Assembly (NCBI GenBank): GCA_947500775.1
Contig: CANMTD010000001.1
Span: 1,178,001 to 1,242,000 of the forward strand
DNA length: 64,000 bases
DNA from: an uncultured Paracoccaceae bacterium
Lineage (GTDB): Bacteria > Pseudomonadota > Alphaproteobacteria > Rhodobacterales > Rhodobacteraceae
Direction of reading: 5' to 3'
Both the position numbers and the translations under genes were made by a program. The notes under the pieces are model-generated. The model did no database searches. It saw only the letters and a list, made by a program, of their open reading frames with translations, and was not told where the DNA came from. Below, piece by piece: positions 46,579 through 55,790 of the stretch (position 1 is the stretch's first letter; every line of letters starts with the position of its first letter).

Positions 46579-47319
46579 TCAGCGCCCCAGATAGACGTCG
46601 ATGACGTCCTGATTTTTGGTGACATGGTCCAGGCTGCCCTCGGCCAGGACCGAGCCTTCGTGCAGGACCGTGACCTTGCAGTTCAGGCGGCGCACGAATT
46701 CCATGTCATGTTCGACCACCACCACCGCGCGGGTCTTGGCAGCCTCGACCAGCAGGGCGGTGGTGTGTTCGCGTTCGGCCAGTGTCATGCCGGCGGCCGG
46801 TTCATCGACCAGCAGCAGGCGGGGTTCCTGCGCCAGCAACATCCCGATTTCCAGCCATTGTTTCTGCCCATGCGACAGCTCGCCCGATTTGCGGGACAGG
46901 TGATCGGCCAGCCCGATTTCATCCGCCAGTTGTTCGACCTTTTCGCGATCCCCCGCCGTCCGGCGATACAGCAGAACCGCCAGCGGGCCGCGGTCTTTCT
47001 TCAGCGCCAGCAGCAGGTTGTCGAAGACCGACTGATCCTCGAACACCGTGGGGCGCTGGAATTTCCGGCCAACCCCGGCGCGGGCGATCTGGGCTTCGTT
47101 CATTTTCAGCAGGGACACGGATTTGTCGCCCCAGATGACGCGCCCCTCATCCGGGCGGGTCTTGCCGGTTACGATATCCATGAAGGTGGTCTTGCCCGCG
47201 CCGTTTGGTCCGATGATCGCCCGCAGTTCGGCCTTGCCGATCTGGAATGACAGGTTGTTGATCGCCTTGAACCCGTCGAATGAGACCGAAACGCCCGAGA
47301 CCTCCAGCAAAGTGCTCAT
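46579..47319 (-). CDS. urtD: Urea ABC transporter ATP-binding protein UrtD
   Basis: A 246-residue LivG-type ATPase: Walker A GPNGAGKTTF, signature LSHGQKQWLEIGMLL (the SHGQ form seen in UrtD), Walker B LLLVDEPAAGMT. The start at 47319 overlaps the urtC stop (ATGA). Confidence 0.96.
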   Translation of the reverse strand: MSTLLEVSGVSVSFDGFKAINNLSFQIGKAELRAIIGPNGAGKTTFMDIVTGKTRPDEGRVIWGDKSVSLLKMNEAQIARAGVGRKFQRPTVFEDQSVFDNLLLALKKDRGPLAVLLYRRTAGDREKVEQLADEIGLADHLSRKSGELSHGQKQWLEIGMLLAQEPRLLLVDEPAAGMTLAEREHTTALLVEAAKTRAVVVVEHDMEFVRRLNCKVTVLHEGSVLAEGSLDHVTKNQDVIDVYLGR

Positions 47320-48548
47320 TTCAGGGCCTCCTGTTCCTGCAACGATCCCTTGTCGGGGCCCAGATCGGCGCCGTGCCGTTCCGGCGCGCGTTGCCCGGTG
47401 ATCAGGTCGAACACCCCGCCGATGCCCTTGGGCGCGAACAGCGTGACCATGACGAACGACAGGCCCAGCACCACCTGCCACCAGTCCACCCATTTGATCG
47501 TGTAGAACCCCAGCGGCAGGTCGGGGGCCTGACCGCCGGTGAACCATGTCGAAATCAGCGATACGAAGCCCGCGCCGATCACCGCGCCATACAGCCGTCC
47601 GCGCCCGCCGATCGCCACCCAGACCGCCAGATAGATCGACGCGATGGGCGCAATTTCAGCCGGGTTCACGATGCCCGCCTGCGGATAATACAGCGCCCCT
47701 GCGATGCCAGCGATCACGGCCGTCAGCACGAAGATGAACAGCTTGTACCCTTCGACCGAATAGCCCAGAAACCGCACCCGCGCCTCATCGTCGCGGATGC
47801 CGCGAATGACCGATCCCAGCTTGCCCGACACGACCCAGGCCGCCAGCAGATAGCCCAGACCCAGCGCCAGCGCCGAGGCCCAGAGGAACCAGATCGACAT
47901 GACGCTTTGCGGGATGTCCCCGGCACCGGGCAGGTTCTGCAACCCCGACAACCCGTTGTTGCCGCGCAATCCGCTGTCGTTCTGAAACAGATACAGCGCC
48001 AGCGCCAGCGTCATCGCCTGTGTCAGGATCGACAGGTAAACGCCCGTGACCCGGCTGCGAAACGCCAGCCAGCCAAACACCAGCGCCAGCACGCCCGGCA
48101 CCAGCACCACCAGCGCCAGTTGCAGGAACAGGCTGTCGGCAAAGGCCCAGACCAGGGGAAATTCGCTGCTGCCCACCACCCCGAAAATCTGGGTGCCGAT
48201 GGCATCGATCACCTCTTGCGGGGTGGGGGGGATATCGGCCTGCGCCATCGAGGCGGTGACGATGTCCTTGGTCCGTTCGTACATCAGCCACATGCCGATC
48301 ATGTAGCCGCCAAGCCCGAAAAAGGCGAAATGCCCAAGGCTCAGGATGCCGCAATAGCCCCAGACCAGATCCATCGCCACCGCGATCAGGCACAGGCACA
48401 GGGTCTTGCCCAGCGTCTTGACGAAACTGGTTGATATGACCCCGGCGCCAAAGGCATCGGACAACAGCGTCACGGCGATGGTGAACAGGGCCAGCGCCCC
48501 CAGAAAGATCAGGGTCGAAGGCGTGCGGAACAGGAAACTGCGCTGCAT
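47316..48548 (-). CDS. urtC: Urea ABC transporter permease UrtC
   Basis: A 410-residue LivM-type permease with about ten membrane helices. MDLVWGYCGILSLGHFAFFGLGGYMIGMWLMYER and the later SAFKLGSVIRGIRDDEARVRFLGY-like coupling region (read here as VSGKLGSVIRGIRDDEARV) are typical. The start is ATG at 48548, four bases after the urtB stop; the in-frame codon at 48569 lies inside urtB. Confidence 0.95.
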   Translation of the reverse strand: MQRSFLFRTPSTLIFLGALALFTIAVTLLSDAFGAGVISTSFVKTLGKTLCLCLIAVAMDLVWGYCGILSLGHFAFFGLGGYMIGMWLMYERTKDIVTASMAQADIPPTPQEVIDAIGTQIFGVVGSSEFPLVWAFADSLFLQLALVVLVPGVLALVFGWLAFRSRVTGVYLSILTQAMTLALALYLFQNDSGLRGNNGLSGLQNLPGAGDIPQSVMSIWFLWASALALGLGYLLAAWVVSGKLGSVIRGIRDDEARVRFLGYSVEGYKLFIFVLTAVIAGIAGALYYPQAGIVNPAEIAPIASIYLAVWVAIGGRGRLYGAVIGAGFVSLISTWFTGGQAPDLPLGFYTIKWVDWWQVVLGLSFVMVTLFAPKGIGGVFDLITGQRAPERHGADLGPDKGSLQEQEALK

Positions 48549-48552
48549 GGTC

Positions 48553-50511
48553 TTAATCCCCCGCCGCACGGCCGCGCAGGGCGATGATGCCCCGTGGCCG
48601 GAATTGAATGAAGATGATGATGAACACGATCATATAGGTCTGCGCCGCCAGCGTGTTGCTGGGGTTCATCCATTCGATCCCCTTTTGCAGGAACCCGATC
48701 ATCGCGGCCCCCGCCAGCGTGCCCCAGATATTGCCGACACCGCCGACCACGACGGTCATGAAGGATTGCACGATGTAATCGGACCCCAGTTCGGAGGTCA
48801 CCTTGGCGAACAGCCCGATGGCCACGCCCGCCACCCCCGCGATGCCGGACCCCAGCCCGAAGGTCAGCATGTTCACCCGGTCGGGGTTGATCCCCATCGA
48901 GGCCGCCATGCGCGGGTTCTGCGTCACCGCGCGGGTTTCCAGACCCAGCCGCGTGCGTTTCATGATGAACAGGAACACCGCCAGAAAGATCAGCGCCAGC
49001 ACGAAGATCGCAATGCGGATATAGCTGATCGACACCACGTCGTTCAGCACCCAGGCCCCGTCCAGCCAACCGGGTGAGGTCAGCGGCCGCGCCTGCGTGC
49101 CGAAGATGTTCTTGGCGATCTGTTGCAGGGCGATGGAAATGCCGAAGGTGGCCAGCAGGGTTTCCAGCGGCCGGTTATACAGCCAACGGATCACCAGCCG
49201 CTCCATCGCGACACCGGCGGCGAAGGTCACCGCAAAGGCCAGCGGGATCGCCACGATGATCGACACCGTGTAATCGGGGATCACCTGTTGCACCACATAG
49301 CCGGTATAGGCGCCCATCATGATGAACTCGCCATGGGCCATGTTGATCACCCCCATGACGCCAAAGGTGATGGCCAGCCCGATGGCCGCCAGAAAATAGA
49401 TCGAGGCCAGCGAGATTGCGTCCAGCGACAGGTCCAGAAACTGATTGACGGCGACCTTGGTGCCGATCGACCGCAGCGCCTGTTCTGCGGCCTGCGTTAC
49501 CGCCGGGTCAGCCTCGGCATAGGCGTCGAAAAAGCTGTGGGCGGAAAGGGCGGCGCCGATCTGCGCCTCGGTCGGGGTCGGCTGGGCCAGCCCGCCCGCG
49601 ACCAGCGCGGCATAGGCGCGGTCCCGCCCGGCCATGTCGTCCAGTTCAGCCACCGGCACGCCGCCGACCGTTCCATCCACGATATTTGCCGCCAGCGTGG
49701 TCTTGATGTCCGCCGCATCGATCTTGGCTGGGGCCAGCCCGGCATCGACCAGCATCGCATAGGCCGCGTCCCCGGTCAGATCGTCGCCGCCGGGGGTCAG
49801 CCTGCGGGCGATGTTCAGATCAGCGGGCACATCGCCCGCCACCACCCTGCGTTTGGTCTGCACCAACGGGTTCAGCATGGCGCGGGCGTCCACGCCCAGA
49901 TCATCGGCAAACGAATTTATGGCCGCCACCCGTGCCTCGGACGCCGCATCGTAGCGGGCGGTCAGCAGGCGTTCCAGCCGCTGTTTCTTGGCCAGCAATG
50001 CGGCGTCTTGCTCGCCCGCAATCGCGGCGCGCAATGGTTCCAGATGCGCCGGTTCCGGGTCCCGCTCGATTGAAATCAGCGCGTCGTGCCGTTTGACCGG
50101 ATCGGGGTCCATCAGTTGAAACTGGACCAGCGCCGTGCCGATCAACGCGCGAATGCCGCTGTTGGGTTTCAGTTGCTTAAGGTCGGATTTGGCCGCCTTT
50201 TCAACCGAGGAATTCGTTTCGAAATCAAACAGTTCATAGGTCTTGCTGTCGATCTTTTCGGCATAGAAGAACTGGCCGTCGGCTTTGCGCTGCCACATGT
50301 CCTTGGCTTGCCATTTTTCCAGAACGGTCTGCGCCGAGGGCAGGCCGCTGGTGGCCAATGCGGTGATCACGGGCCCGATGGTCTTGCGCGAGCTTTGCTC
50401 GATCGTTTCGCGGTGCGTCTGAAGAAGCGATTGGATGGCACTGTCCTGCGCCAGCGCCGATACCGTCATCAGGATCAGCGCTGCGATCAATGCAAATGTT
50501 CTATGAATCAT
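48553..50511 (-). CDS. urtB: Urea ABC transporter permease UrtB with long periplasmic N-terminal domain
   Basis: A 652-residue protein. It starts with a signal peptide (MIHRTFALIAALILMTVSALA) and has a soluble N-terminal region of roughly 330 residues, then the LivH-type permease (about 350-652: ISLASIYFLAAIGLAITFGVMGVINMAHGEF and the coupling segment RTRLGLETRAVTQNPRMAASMGI). N-terminal extensions are common in UrtB proteins, though their job is unclear. The ATG at 50511 is chosen over 50541 because it starts the signal peptide. Confidence 0.94.
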   Translation of the reverse strand: MIHRTFALIAALILMTVSALAQDSAIQSLLQTHRETIEQSSRKTIGPVITALATSGLPSAQTVLEKWQAKDMWQRKADGQFFYAEKIDSKTYELFDFETNSSVEKAAKSDLKQLKPNSGIRALIGTALVQFQLMDPDPVKRHDALISIERDPEPAHLEPLRAAIAGEQDAALLAKKQRLERLLTARYDAASEARVAAINSFADDLGVDARAMLNPLVQTKRRVVAGDVPADLNIARRLTPGGDDLTGDAAYAMLVDAGLAPAKIDAADIKTTLAANIVDGTVGGVPVAELDDMAGRDRAYAALVAGGLAQPTPTEAQIGAALSAHSFFDAYAEADPAVTQAAEQALRSIGTKVAVNQFLDLSLDAISLASIYFLAAIGLAITFGVMGVINMAHGEFIMMGAYTGYVVQQVIPDYTVSIIVAIPLAFAVTFAAGVAMERLVIRWLYNRPLETLLATFGISIALQQIAKNIFGTQARPLTSPGWLDGAWVLNDVVSISYIRIAIFVLALIFLAVFLFIMKRTRLGLETRAVTQNPRMAASMGINPDRVNMLTFGLGSGIAGVAGVAIGLFAKVTSELGSDYIVQSFMTVVVGGVGNIWGTLAGAAMIGFLQKGIEWMNPSNTLAAQTYMIVFIIIFIQFRPRGIIALRGRAAGD

Positions 50512-50571
50512 GCTTGCCTGCAAATAAGGCGGAGGGGGCAAGTGCCCCCTCCGGACGTTCTGTGAGCGATC

Positions 50572-51855
50572 TTAGTAATTAGAGCCAAGCTGAACGCAGC
50601 TTTTGGTTTCGGTGTTGTACATACCGCAGCCAAGGCCTTTCCAATCCGATGTCAGAACCGCAGATTCCGGCAGGAAATCGGTCCATGCATCACCCGGAAC
50701 TTCCGAGGTCTGGCTGATGATGTCGAACTGACCGTCGTCCTGAATTTCACCGATCAGAACCGGTTTGGTCAGGTGGTGGTTCGACAGCATTTCGGCGGTG
50801 CCGCCCGACAGGTTCGGGAACTTCTGACCGACCATCGCGTCGGTGACCGGATCAACATCGGTGGTGCCGGCCGCTTCGACCGCGTTCACCCACATGTTGA
50901 AGCCGATATAGGTGGCCTCCATCGGGTCGTTGGTCACGCGATCTTCGCCCATGCGGGCCTTCCACGCTTCGACAAAGGCGGTGTTGGGTTCGGCGTCCGC
51001 GGATTCGAAATAGTTCCACGCCGCCAGATGGCCGACAAGGTTGGTGGTGTCCAGACCGGACAGCTCTTCTTCGCCGACCGAAAAGGCGACGACGGGGATG
51101 TCATCGGCGGAAATGCCAGCCGCGGCCAGTTCTTTGTAGAACCCGATGTTGGCATCGCCGTTGATGGTCGAAATCACGCCGACCTTTTTGCCGTCAGCGC
51201 CCAGGGCGACCACATCGGCCACGATCTTGGACCAGTCGGAATGACCGAACGGCGTGTAGTTCACAAAGATATCGTCAGCGGCGACACCTTTAGAGGCCAG
51301 ATAGCTTTCCAGAATGTTGTTGGTCGTGCGCGGATAGACATAGTCGGTGCCCAGCAGCGCGAATTTTTCGACGCCCAGTTCATCCAGAAAGTAATCGGTC
51401 GCCGGGATCGCCTGTTGGTTCGGCGCGGCACCGGTGTAAAATACGTTCTTGGAGCTTTCTTCGCCCTCATACTGCACCGGATAGAACAGCAGGCCGTTCA
51501 GCTCTTCGATCACCGGCAGCACCGATTTGCGGCTGACCGATGTCCAGCAGCCGAACATCACGTCCACCTTGTCGACGGTCAAAAGCTCGCGCGCCTTTTC
51601 GGCGAACAGCGGCCAGTCGGATGCGGGATCGACGACGACCGCCTCAAGCTGTTTGCCCAGAACGCCGCCCTTGGCGTTCTGTTCGTCGATCAGCATCAGT
51701 ACGGTGTCTTTCAACGTGGTTTCGGAAATTGCCATCGTGCCCGACAGCGAATGCAGCACGCCCACCTTGATGGTGTCGTCAGCCGCCCAGGCCGTCGCCC
51801 CGAACAGGCTGGACGCCACAGTCGCGCCGACAATGGTTTTCTTTAAAATGGTCAT
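50572..51855 (-). CDS. urtA: Urea ABC transporter substrate-binding protein UrtA
   Basis: A 427-residue periplasmic protein with signal peptide MTILKKTIVGATVASSLFGATAWA. The mature part (DTIKVGVLHSLSGTMAISETTLKDTVLMLIDEQNAKGGVLGKQLEAVVVDPASDWPLFAEKARELL) is a strong UrtA signature. It captures urea and presents it to UrtBC. It is the first gene of the cluster running down to ureG, with a 60-base gap before urtB. Confidence 0.96.
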   Translation of the reverse strand: MTILKKTIVGATVASSLFGATAWAADDTIKVGVLHSLSGTMAISETTLKDTVLMLIDEQNAKGGVLGKQLEAVVVDPASDWPLFAEKARELLTVDKVDVMFGCWTSVSRKSVLPVIEELNGLLFYPVQYEGEESSKNVFYTGAAPNQQAIPATDYFLDELGVEKFALLGTDYVYPRTTNNILESYLASKGVAADDIFVNYTPFGHSDWSKIVADVVALGADGKKVGVISTINGDANIGFYKELAAAGISADDIPVVAFSVGEEELSGLDTTNLVGHLAAWNYFESADAEPNTAFVEAWKARMGEDRVTNDPMEATYIGFNMWVNAVEAAGTTDVDPVTDAMVGQKFPNLSGGTAEMLSNHHLTKPVLIGEIQDDGQFDIISQTSEVPGDAWTDFLPESAVLTSDWKGLGCGMYNTETKSCVQLGSNY

Positions 51856-52247
51856 TCGTGTTCATCCGTCTTATTGGATGCTGCGTGGAATTCCGCACGT
51901 ATGGAAAACGGGAATTGAACACTCCGCGGGCCCCCCTATACTTGCAGCGCAGCATTTTGTTGCACCCCGTGCGGTGGTGACGAACTGCCAAGTAGGATCG
52001 CCACCGCACACTTTTTCGCAGCAGAAATTGACCCGTTGCGCGATGCTTAAAAAAGCGGCTGAAGTGAGTCTTGGGAAGTTTGAGCAGGCAAATACGACGG
52101 AACGCGATGCAATAGAGACATTTCAGATGCATCTCTGTTCGATTTTGCCGGGTTTGCCTAAATTTTATGCAGCAATGGGATGTGGATGTGACCGTTTTTC
52201 CGTCCAAAAGGTAGAAAACCGGCGGGGCTGGCGGTTTGCCTGTTCAG
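51856..52247. other. Upstream region of the urea operon
   Basis: About 390 bases without a credible gene, AT-richer than its surroundings. It must hold the promoter of urtA. On the minus strand a TATAGG box (complement of 51937-51942) is a weak -10 candidate. No convincing sigma-54 or NtrC site was found, although TTGCACCCCGTGCGGTGGTG at 51960-51979 partly resembles one. The dCTP deaminase gene (minus) ends at the right edge. Confidence 0.5.
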
Positions 52248-53336
52248 TCAGCCATCCGTCGTGCGGAAATGTTTGCTGAGCTTCAGCCCCTGACCCTGAT
52301 AATTCGAAGCAATACCAACACCGTAAAGCTGGGCGGGGTGTTCGGCCATGCGTTCATAGACCAGCCGTCCGACGACCTGCCCGTGTTCCAGAACAAAAGG
52401 CGCCTCGTGACAGCGCACTTCCAGCACGCCGCGCGCGCCGGTGCCGCCAGCGGCGGCATGGCCGAAACCGGGATCGAAGAAGCCCGCGTAATGCACCCGG
52501 AATTCCCCGACCATCGCCAGATAAGGCGCCATTTCGGCGGCGTAATCGGGGGGGATGTGCACCGCTTCGCGGCTGACCAGAATATAGAAGGCGCCGGGGT
52601 CCAGAATGATCCGCCCGTCGCTTGTGTGGATCGGTTCCCAGAATTCCGCCGGATCGTAATGGCCGATCCTGTCCAGATCGATCAGCCCGGTGTGGGGTTT
52701 GGCGCGATAGCCGACCAGATCGCCCTTGGCCGGGCGCAGATCGACGGAAAAGCCCAGACCTTCGGAAATGACGGCGGGCCCTGTGACCAGCCGGTCGCTG
52801 TCATGCAGGGCGGTCAGTTCCGCGTCGGTCAGAATGGATTGGCCGCGGCGGAACCTGATCTGGTTCAACCGCATGCCGGGACGGACCAGCACACTGAAAC
52901 TGCGCGGGCAAATCTCGGCGTAAAGCGGGCCGGAATACCCGGTGGGGATTCGGTCGAATTCTTCGCCGCCATCGGTGATCGTGCGGGTCAGCAGATCCAG
53001 CCGCCCGGTCGAGCTTTTGGCATTGGCGACGGCCTGCACCCCGTCGGGCAGGTTCAGCGTTTCCATCAGGGGCACGACATAGACGCAGCCCTTTTCCAGA
53101 ACCGCGCCATCGGTCAGGTCGATCCGGTGCATTTCGAATTCCGCAAGCCGGTCGGCCACGCTGTTACCTTCGCCGGTCAGGAACGAGGCGCGGACGCGGT
53201 AGGCCATGCTGCCCAGACGCAAATCCAGTGACGCGGGCTGGACCTGGGCGGCAATCACGGCGGGCTGGGCGCTGATTTCGCCCCGATCGATCATCGCCTC
53301 GATCTGTTGCGCGGGTAGAACGCCGGTGCCTGTCAT
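52248..53336 (-). CDS. dcd: 2'-deoxycytidine 5'-triphosphate deaminase, two-domain form
   Basis: A 362-residue protein, about twice the length of E. coli Dcd, made of two dUTPase-like beta-folds as in the alphaproteobacterial DCD family. The first half contains VQPASLDLRLGSMAYRV and ANAKSSTGRLDLLTRTITDGG with the catalytic-region Ser-x-Arg; the second contains DPGFGHAAAGGTGARGVLEVRCHEAPFVLEHGQVVGRLVYERM. It converts dCTP to dUTP for thymidylate synthesis. It follows the tRNA-Pro gene on the same strand, after a terminator. Confidence 0.93.
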   Translation of the reverse strand: MTGTGVLPAQQIEAMIDRGEISAQPAVIAAQVQPASLDLRLGSMAYRVRASFLTGEGNSVADRLAEFEMHRIDLTDGAVLEKGCVYVVPLMETLNLPDGVQAVANAKSSTGRLDLLTRTITDGGEEFDRIPTGYSGPLYAEICPRSFSVLVRPGMRLNQIRFRRGQSILTDAELTALHDSDRLVTGPAVISEGLGFSVDLRPAKGDLVGYRAKPHTGLIDLDRIGHYDPAEFWEPIHTSDGRIILDPGAFYILVSREAVHIPPDYAAEMAPYLAMVGEFRVHYAGFFDPGFGHAAAGGTGARGVLEVRCHEAPFVLEHGQVVGRLVYERMAEHPAQLYGVGIASNYQGQGLKLSKHFRTTDG

Positions 53337-53348
53337 GGTTGCTCCTCA

Positions 53349-53388
53349 AAAACAAACCGCCCGCCGCCACTGGGGCTGCGGGCGGTTT
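53349..53388 (-). terminator. Rho-independent terminator after tRNA-Pro
   Basis: On the minus strand an 11-bp stem AAACCGCCCGC / GCGGGCGGTTT with a 13-base loop is followed by GTTTTTG, seven bases past the CCA end of the tRNA. It separates the tRNA from dcd. Confidence 0.85.
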
Positions 53389-53394
53389 TGATGT

Positions 53395-53471
53395 TGGTCG
53401 GGCTAGCAGGACTCGAACCTGCGACCTTCCGTCCCCCAGACGGACGCGCTACCAGGCTGCGCCATAGCCCG
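53395..53471 (-). tRNA. tRNA-Pro (anticodon GGG)
   Basis: A 77-base tRNA with encoded CCA. Acceptor arms CGGGCTA / TAGCCCG pair fully, the D stem is GCGC/GCGC, the anticodon stem TCCGT/ACGGA encloses CTGGGGG with anticodon GGG, and the T arm GCAGG-TTCGAGT-CCTGC is standard. It reads CCC and CCU codons. It lies downstream of merR. Confidence 0.96.
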
Positions 53472-53537
53472 ACGTGAGGCGTTTCATAGCAGTTTTGCGG
53501 GCGGGGGCAAGACGCAATCCGGAACTTCTTGTCAGGA

Positions 53538-54410
53538 TCATTCACTGCCGGACATACGTTTCTGCAAAGCGATCAGACGGCCCATCGCCGTGATCAGCTC
53601 GGGGCGGTGATTCTGATGCAGATGACGGCGCACGGCGCCATCTTGCAGCCGGGCGCGCAGGGGGACCGGTTGCGGTTCGTCGGACTGCATGTGGTCGTCG
53701 GGATCGTCTTGCGGCAGGTCGACGCCCAGCGGCACGATCTCTGGTTCCGGCGCGGGTTCCGGTTCGGGCTCTGGTTCCGGGGCAGGGGGCGCATCCAGAT
53801 CCAGTTCGGTCTGATCGGTGTCGCCGGGGTGATGGTCCGGGATCAGATCAACAACAGGTTCCGGAACCGGGGGCTCGGTGGGGGCGAAGGTTGTGGTCAA
53901 CTCCGGTTCGTCCTCAGCCGCAATGTCGGGTTCGGGCGTGGGTTCCTCTGGGGCGATGGGTTCGGGCGCCTCGGGCTCAACCGGTATCAGGGACACAACC
54001 GTGCTTTGCACCGCCTCGGGTTCGACCTCTTCGATCATCGGGGCTTCGTCGACGGCGGGGGCCTCGGGGGCGGGTGTTTCGATGCGTGGCCGATCCGGTG
54101 CCGGTTCCGCAACGCCATTGATCACAGGGCCGGACGATACCTCGGGGGACAGCGAGGATACATATTTAACCCCCTGTTCGCGCAGTATTTTCTGGACGCC
54201 CCGGATGGTCAGCCCATCTTCATGCAACAGCTTTTTGATACCGCCCAACAGCATCATGTCGGCCGGCCGGTAATACCGGCGTCCGCCTGCGCGTTTCACC
54301 GGTTTGACCTGGGTGAAACGACTTTCCCAAAATCTTAGGACATGGGCCGGGGTTTCCAGCCACTCGGACACCTCGCTGATGGTGCGGAAGGCGTCAGGCG
54401 ACTTTTCCAT
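53538..54410 (-). CDS. MerR family regulator with long acidic tail
   Basis: A 290-residue protein. The first ~75 residues are a MerR-type winged helix ([45 protein letters not shown]). Residues about 95-250 are Pro/Glu/Asp-rich low complexity, and the last 30 are helical and basic ([18 protein letters not shown]). The usual effector-binding domain is missing. This architecture is found next to ihfA in alphaproteobacteria; its target is unknown. Confidence 0.88.
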   Translation of the reverse strand: MEKSPDAFRTISEVSEWLETPAHVLRFWESRFTQVKPVKRAGGRRYYRPADMMLLGGIKKLLHEDGLTIRGVQKILREQGVKYVSSLSPEVSSGPVINGVAEPAPDRPRIETPAPEAPAVDEAPMIEEVEPEAVQSTVVSLIPVEPEAPEPIAPEEPTPEPDIAAEDEPELTTTFAPTEPPVPEPVVDLIPDHHPGDTDQTELDLDAPPAPEPEPEPEPAPEPEIVPLGVDLPQDDPDDHMQSDEPQPVPLRARLQDGAVRRHLHQNHRPELITAMGRLIALQKRMSGSE

Positions 54411-54419
54411 ATCGGGGAA

Positions 54420-54722
54420 TTATCCCTTGTTCCCTGCGGCGACACGATCCTTCATCAGATGCGAGGGCCGGAAGGTCAGCACGCGGCGGGGGTGAATGGG
54501 AACCTCTTCGCCGGTCTTGGGATTGCGGCCAACGCGGGCGGCTTTGTCGCGCACGCTGAAGGTGCCAAAGGACGATATCTTGACGGATTCGCCAGACACC
54601 AGTGCGTCGGACATATGCGCCAGAACGCTTTCGACCAGCAAAGCCGATTCATTTCGGGACAAGCCCACCTCGCGAAATACAGCTTCGCTCAGATCCATGC
54701 GTGTTAAGGTCTTGCCGCCCAT
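54420..54722 (-). CDS. ihfA: Integration host factor subunit alpha
   Basis: A 100-residue DNA-bending protein beginning [20 protein letters not shown], with the DNA-binding arm [23 protein letters not shown]. With IhfB it bends DNA at specific sites. Encoded between fabH and the MerR gene, with a likely promoter in the 96-base gap after fabH. Confidence 0.94.
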   Translation of the reverse strand: MGGKTLTRMDLSEAVFREVGLSRNESALLVESVLAHMSDALVSGESVKISSFGTFSVRDKAARVGRNPKTGEEVPIHPRRVLTFRPSHLMKDRVAAGNKG

Positions 54723-54752
54723 ATCCGTCCCCTTGCTTCCGCTTTAAAAGCT

Positions 54753-54782
54753 AGCATAGGGAGAAAAGAAAATCCGAGTCAA
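54753..54782 (-). promoter_or_regulatory. Candidate sigma-70 promoter for ihfA
   Basis: On the minus strand TTGACT and TATGCT are separated by 18 bases, about 30 bases upstream of the ihfA ATG. The match to -35 is good (5 of 6), to -10 moderate (4 of 6). Confidence 0.4.
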
Positions 54783-54818
54783 TATCAAGGACTTGGACAG
54801 CACTGTTTGCGCGTGTTT

Positions 54819-55790
54819 TTACCAGCGTAAAACCACCGACCCCCAGGCCAGACCGCCGCCGATGGCCTCGGTCACCACCAGATCGCCGGTTTTCAGCTGT
54901 CCGCGCGCCTTGCCGACCGACAGGGCCAAGGGAATCGATGCAGCCGAAGTATTGCCGTGATCCTGCACGGTCACGATCACCCGGTCCATCGGCACCTGCA
55001 TCCGCTGGGCGGTGGCCTTAATGATGCGCAGATTGGCCTGATGCGGCACGATCCAGTCGATATCCGCACCGGTCAGATCGACCTTGTCCAACGCGGTATG
55101 GGCGGTCGAGGCCAGCTTTTCCACCGCGTGGCGGAACACCTCTTTGCCTTCCATCCGCAGATGGCCGGTGGTGCCGGTGGACACGCCGCCATCGACATAC
55201 AGAAGATCGCGGTACCGCCCGTCCGAATTCAGATCGGTCGCCAGAATGCCACGGTCATCGGTGGTGCCGGCGCCGGTTTCGGCCTCCAGCACCAGCGCGC
55301 CAGCACCATCGCCGAACAGCACGCAGGTGGCGCGGTCGGTCCAGTCCATCAGGCGGCTGAAGGTTTCCGCGCCGATCACCAGCACCCGTTTTGCCTGCCC
55401 CGAAACGATCAGCGCGTTGGCGTTGCTCAGCGCAAAGATGAACCCGGCACAGACGGCCTGAACGTCAAAGGCAAAGCCTTTGGTCATGCCCAGCCGGTCC
55501 TGCACGATGGTCGCGGCGGCGGGAAAGGTCTGATCGGCGGTCGAGGTCGCCAGGATGATCGCATCGATTGTGTCGGCCTCGATCCCGGCATCGGCCAAAG
55601 CGGCCTGCGCGGCCTTTACCGCCAGATCCGAGGTGTTTTCCCCCTCGGCTGCGAAATGCCGTCGTTCAATGCCTGATCGCGCCCGAATCCATTCATCGCT
55701 GGTTTCCAGAAACGTCTCGAACTCGGAATTGGGAACCACCCGTGTAGGAAGATAATGCCCGACGCCCCTAACCACGGCCCGTATTGTCAT
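54819..55790 (-). CDS. fabH: 3-oxoacyl-ACP synthase III (FabH)
   Basis: A 323-residue KAS III. The catalytic triad is Cys114 (DVQAVCAGFIFAL), His in VPHQANLRIIKA and Asn in HGNTSAASIPLAL. It condenses acetyl-CoA with malonyl-ACP to start fatty-acid synthesis. The ATG overlaps the plsX stop (ATGA). Confidence 0.97.
   Translation of the reverse strand: MTIRAVVRGVGHYLPTRVVPNSEFETFLETSDEWIRARSGIERRHFAAEGENTSDLAVKAAQAALADAGIEADTIDAIILATSTADQTFPAAATIVQDRLGMTKGFAFDVQAVCAGFIFALSNANALIVSGQAKRVLVIGAETFSRLMDWTDRATCVLFGDGAGALVLEAETGAGTTDDRGILATDLNSDGRYRDLLYVDGGVSTGTTGHLRMEGKEVFRHAVEKLASTAHTALDKVDLTGADIDWIVPHQANLRIIKATAQRMQVPMDRVIVTVQDHGNTSAASIPLALSVGKARGQLKTGDLVVTEAIGGGLAWGSVVLRW

Noticed and set aside
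51960-51979. Possible NtrC-type site upstream of urtA
   Set aside because: TTGCACCCCGTGCGGTGGTG keeps only part of the TGCACC-N4-TGGTGCA pattern, and no sigma-54 promoter (GG-N10-GC) was found nearby.
51779-52207. Minus-strand open frame of 142 codons overlapping the urtA start
   Set aside because: It runs out of frame into the urtA signal-peptide region, has unusual residue content and no plausible start site.
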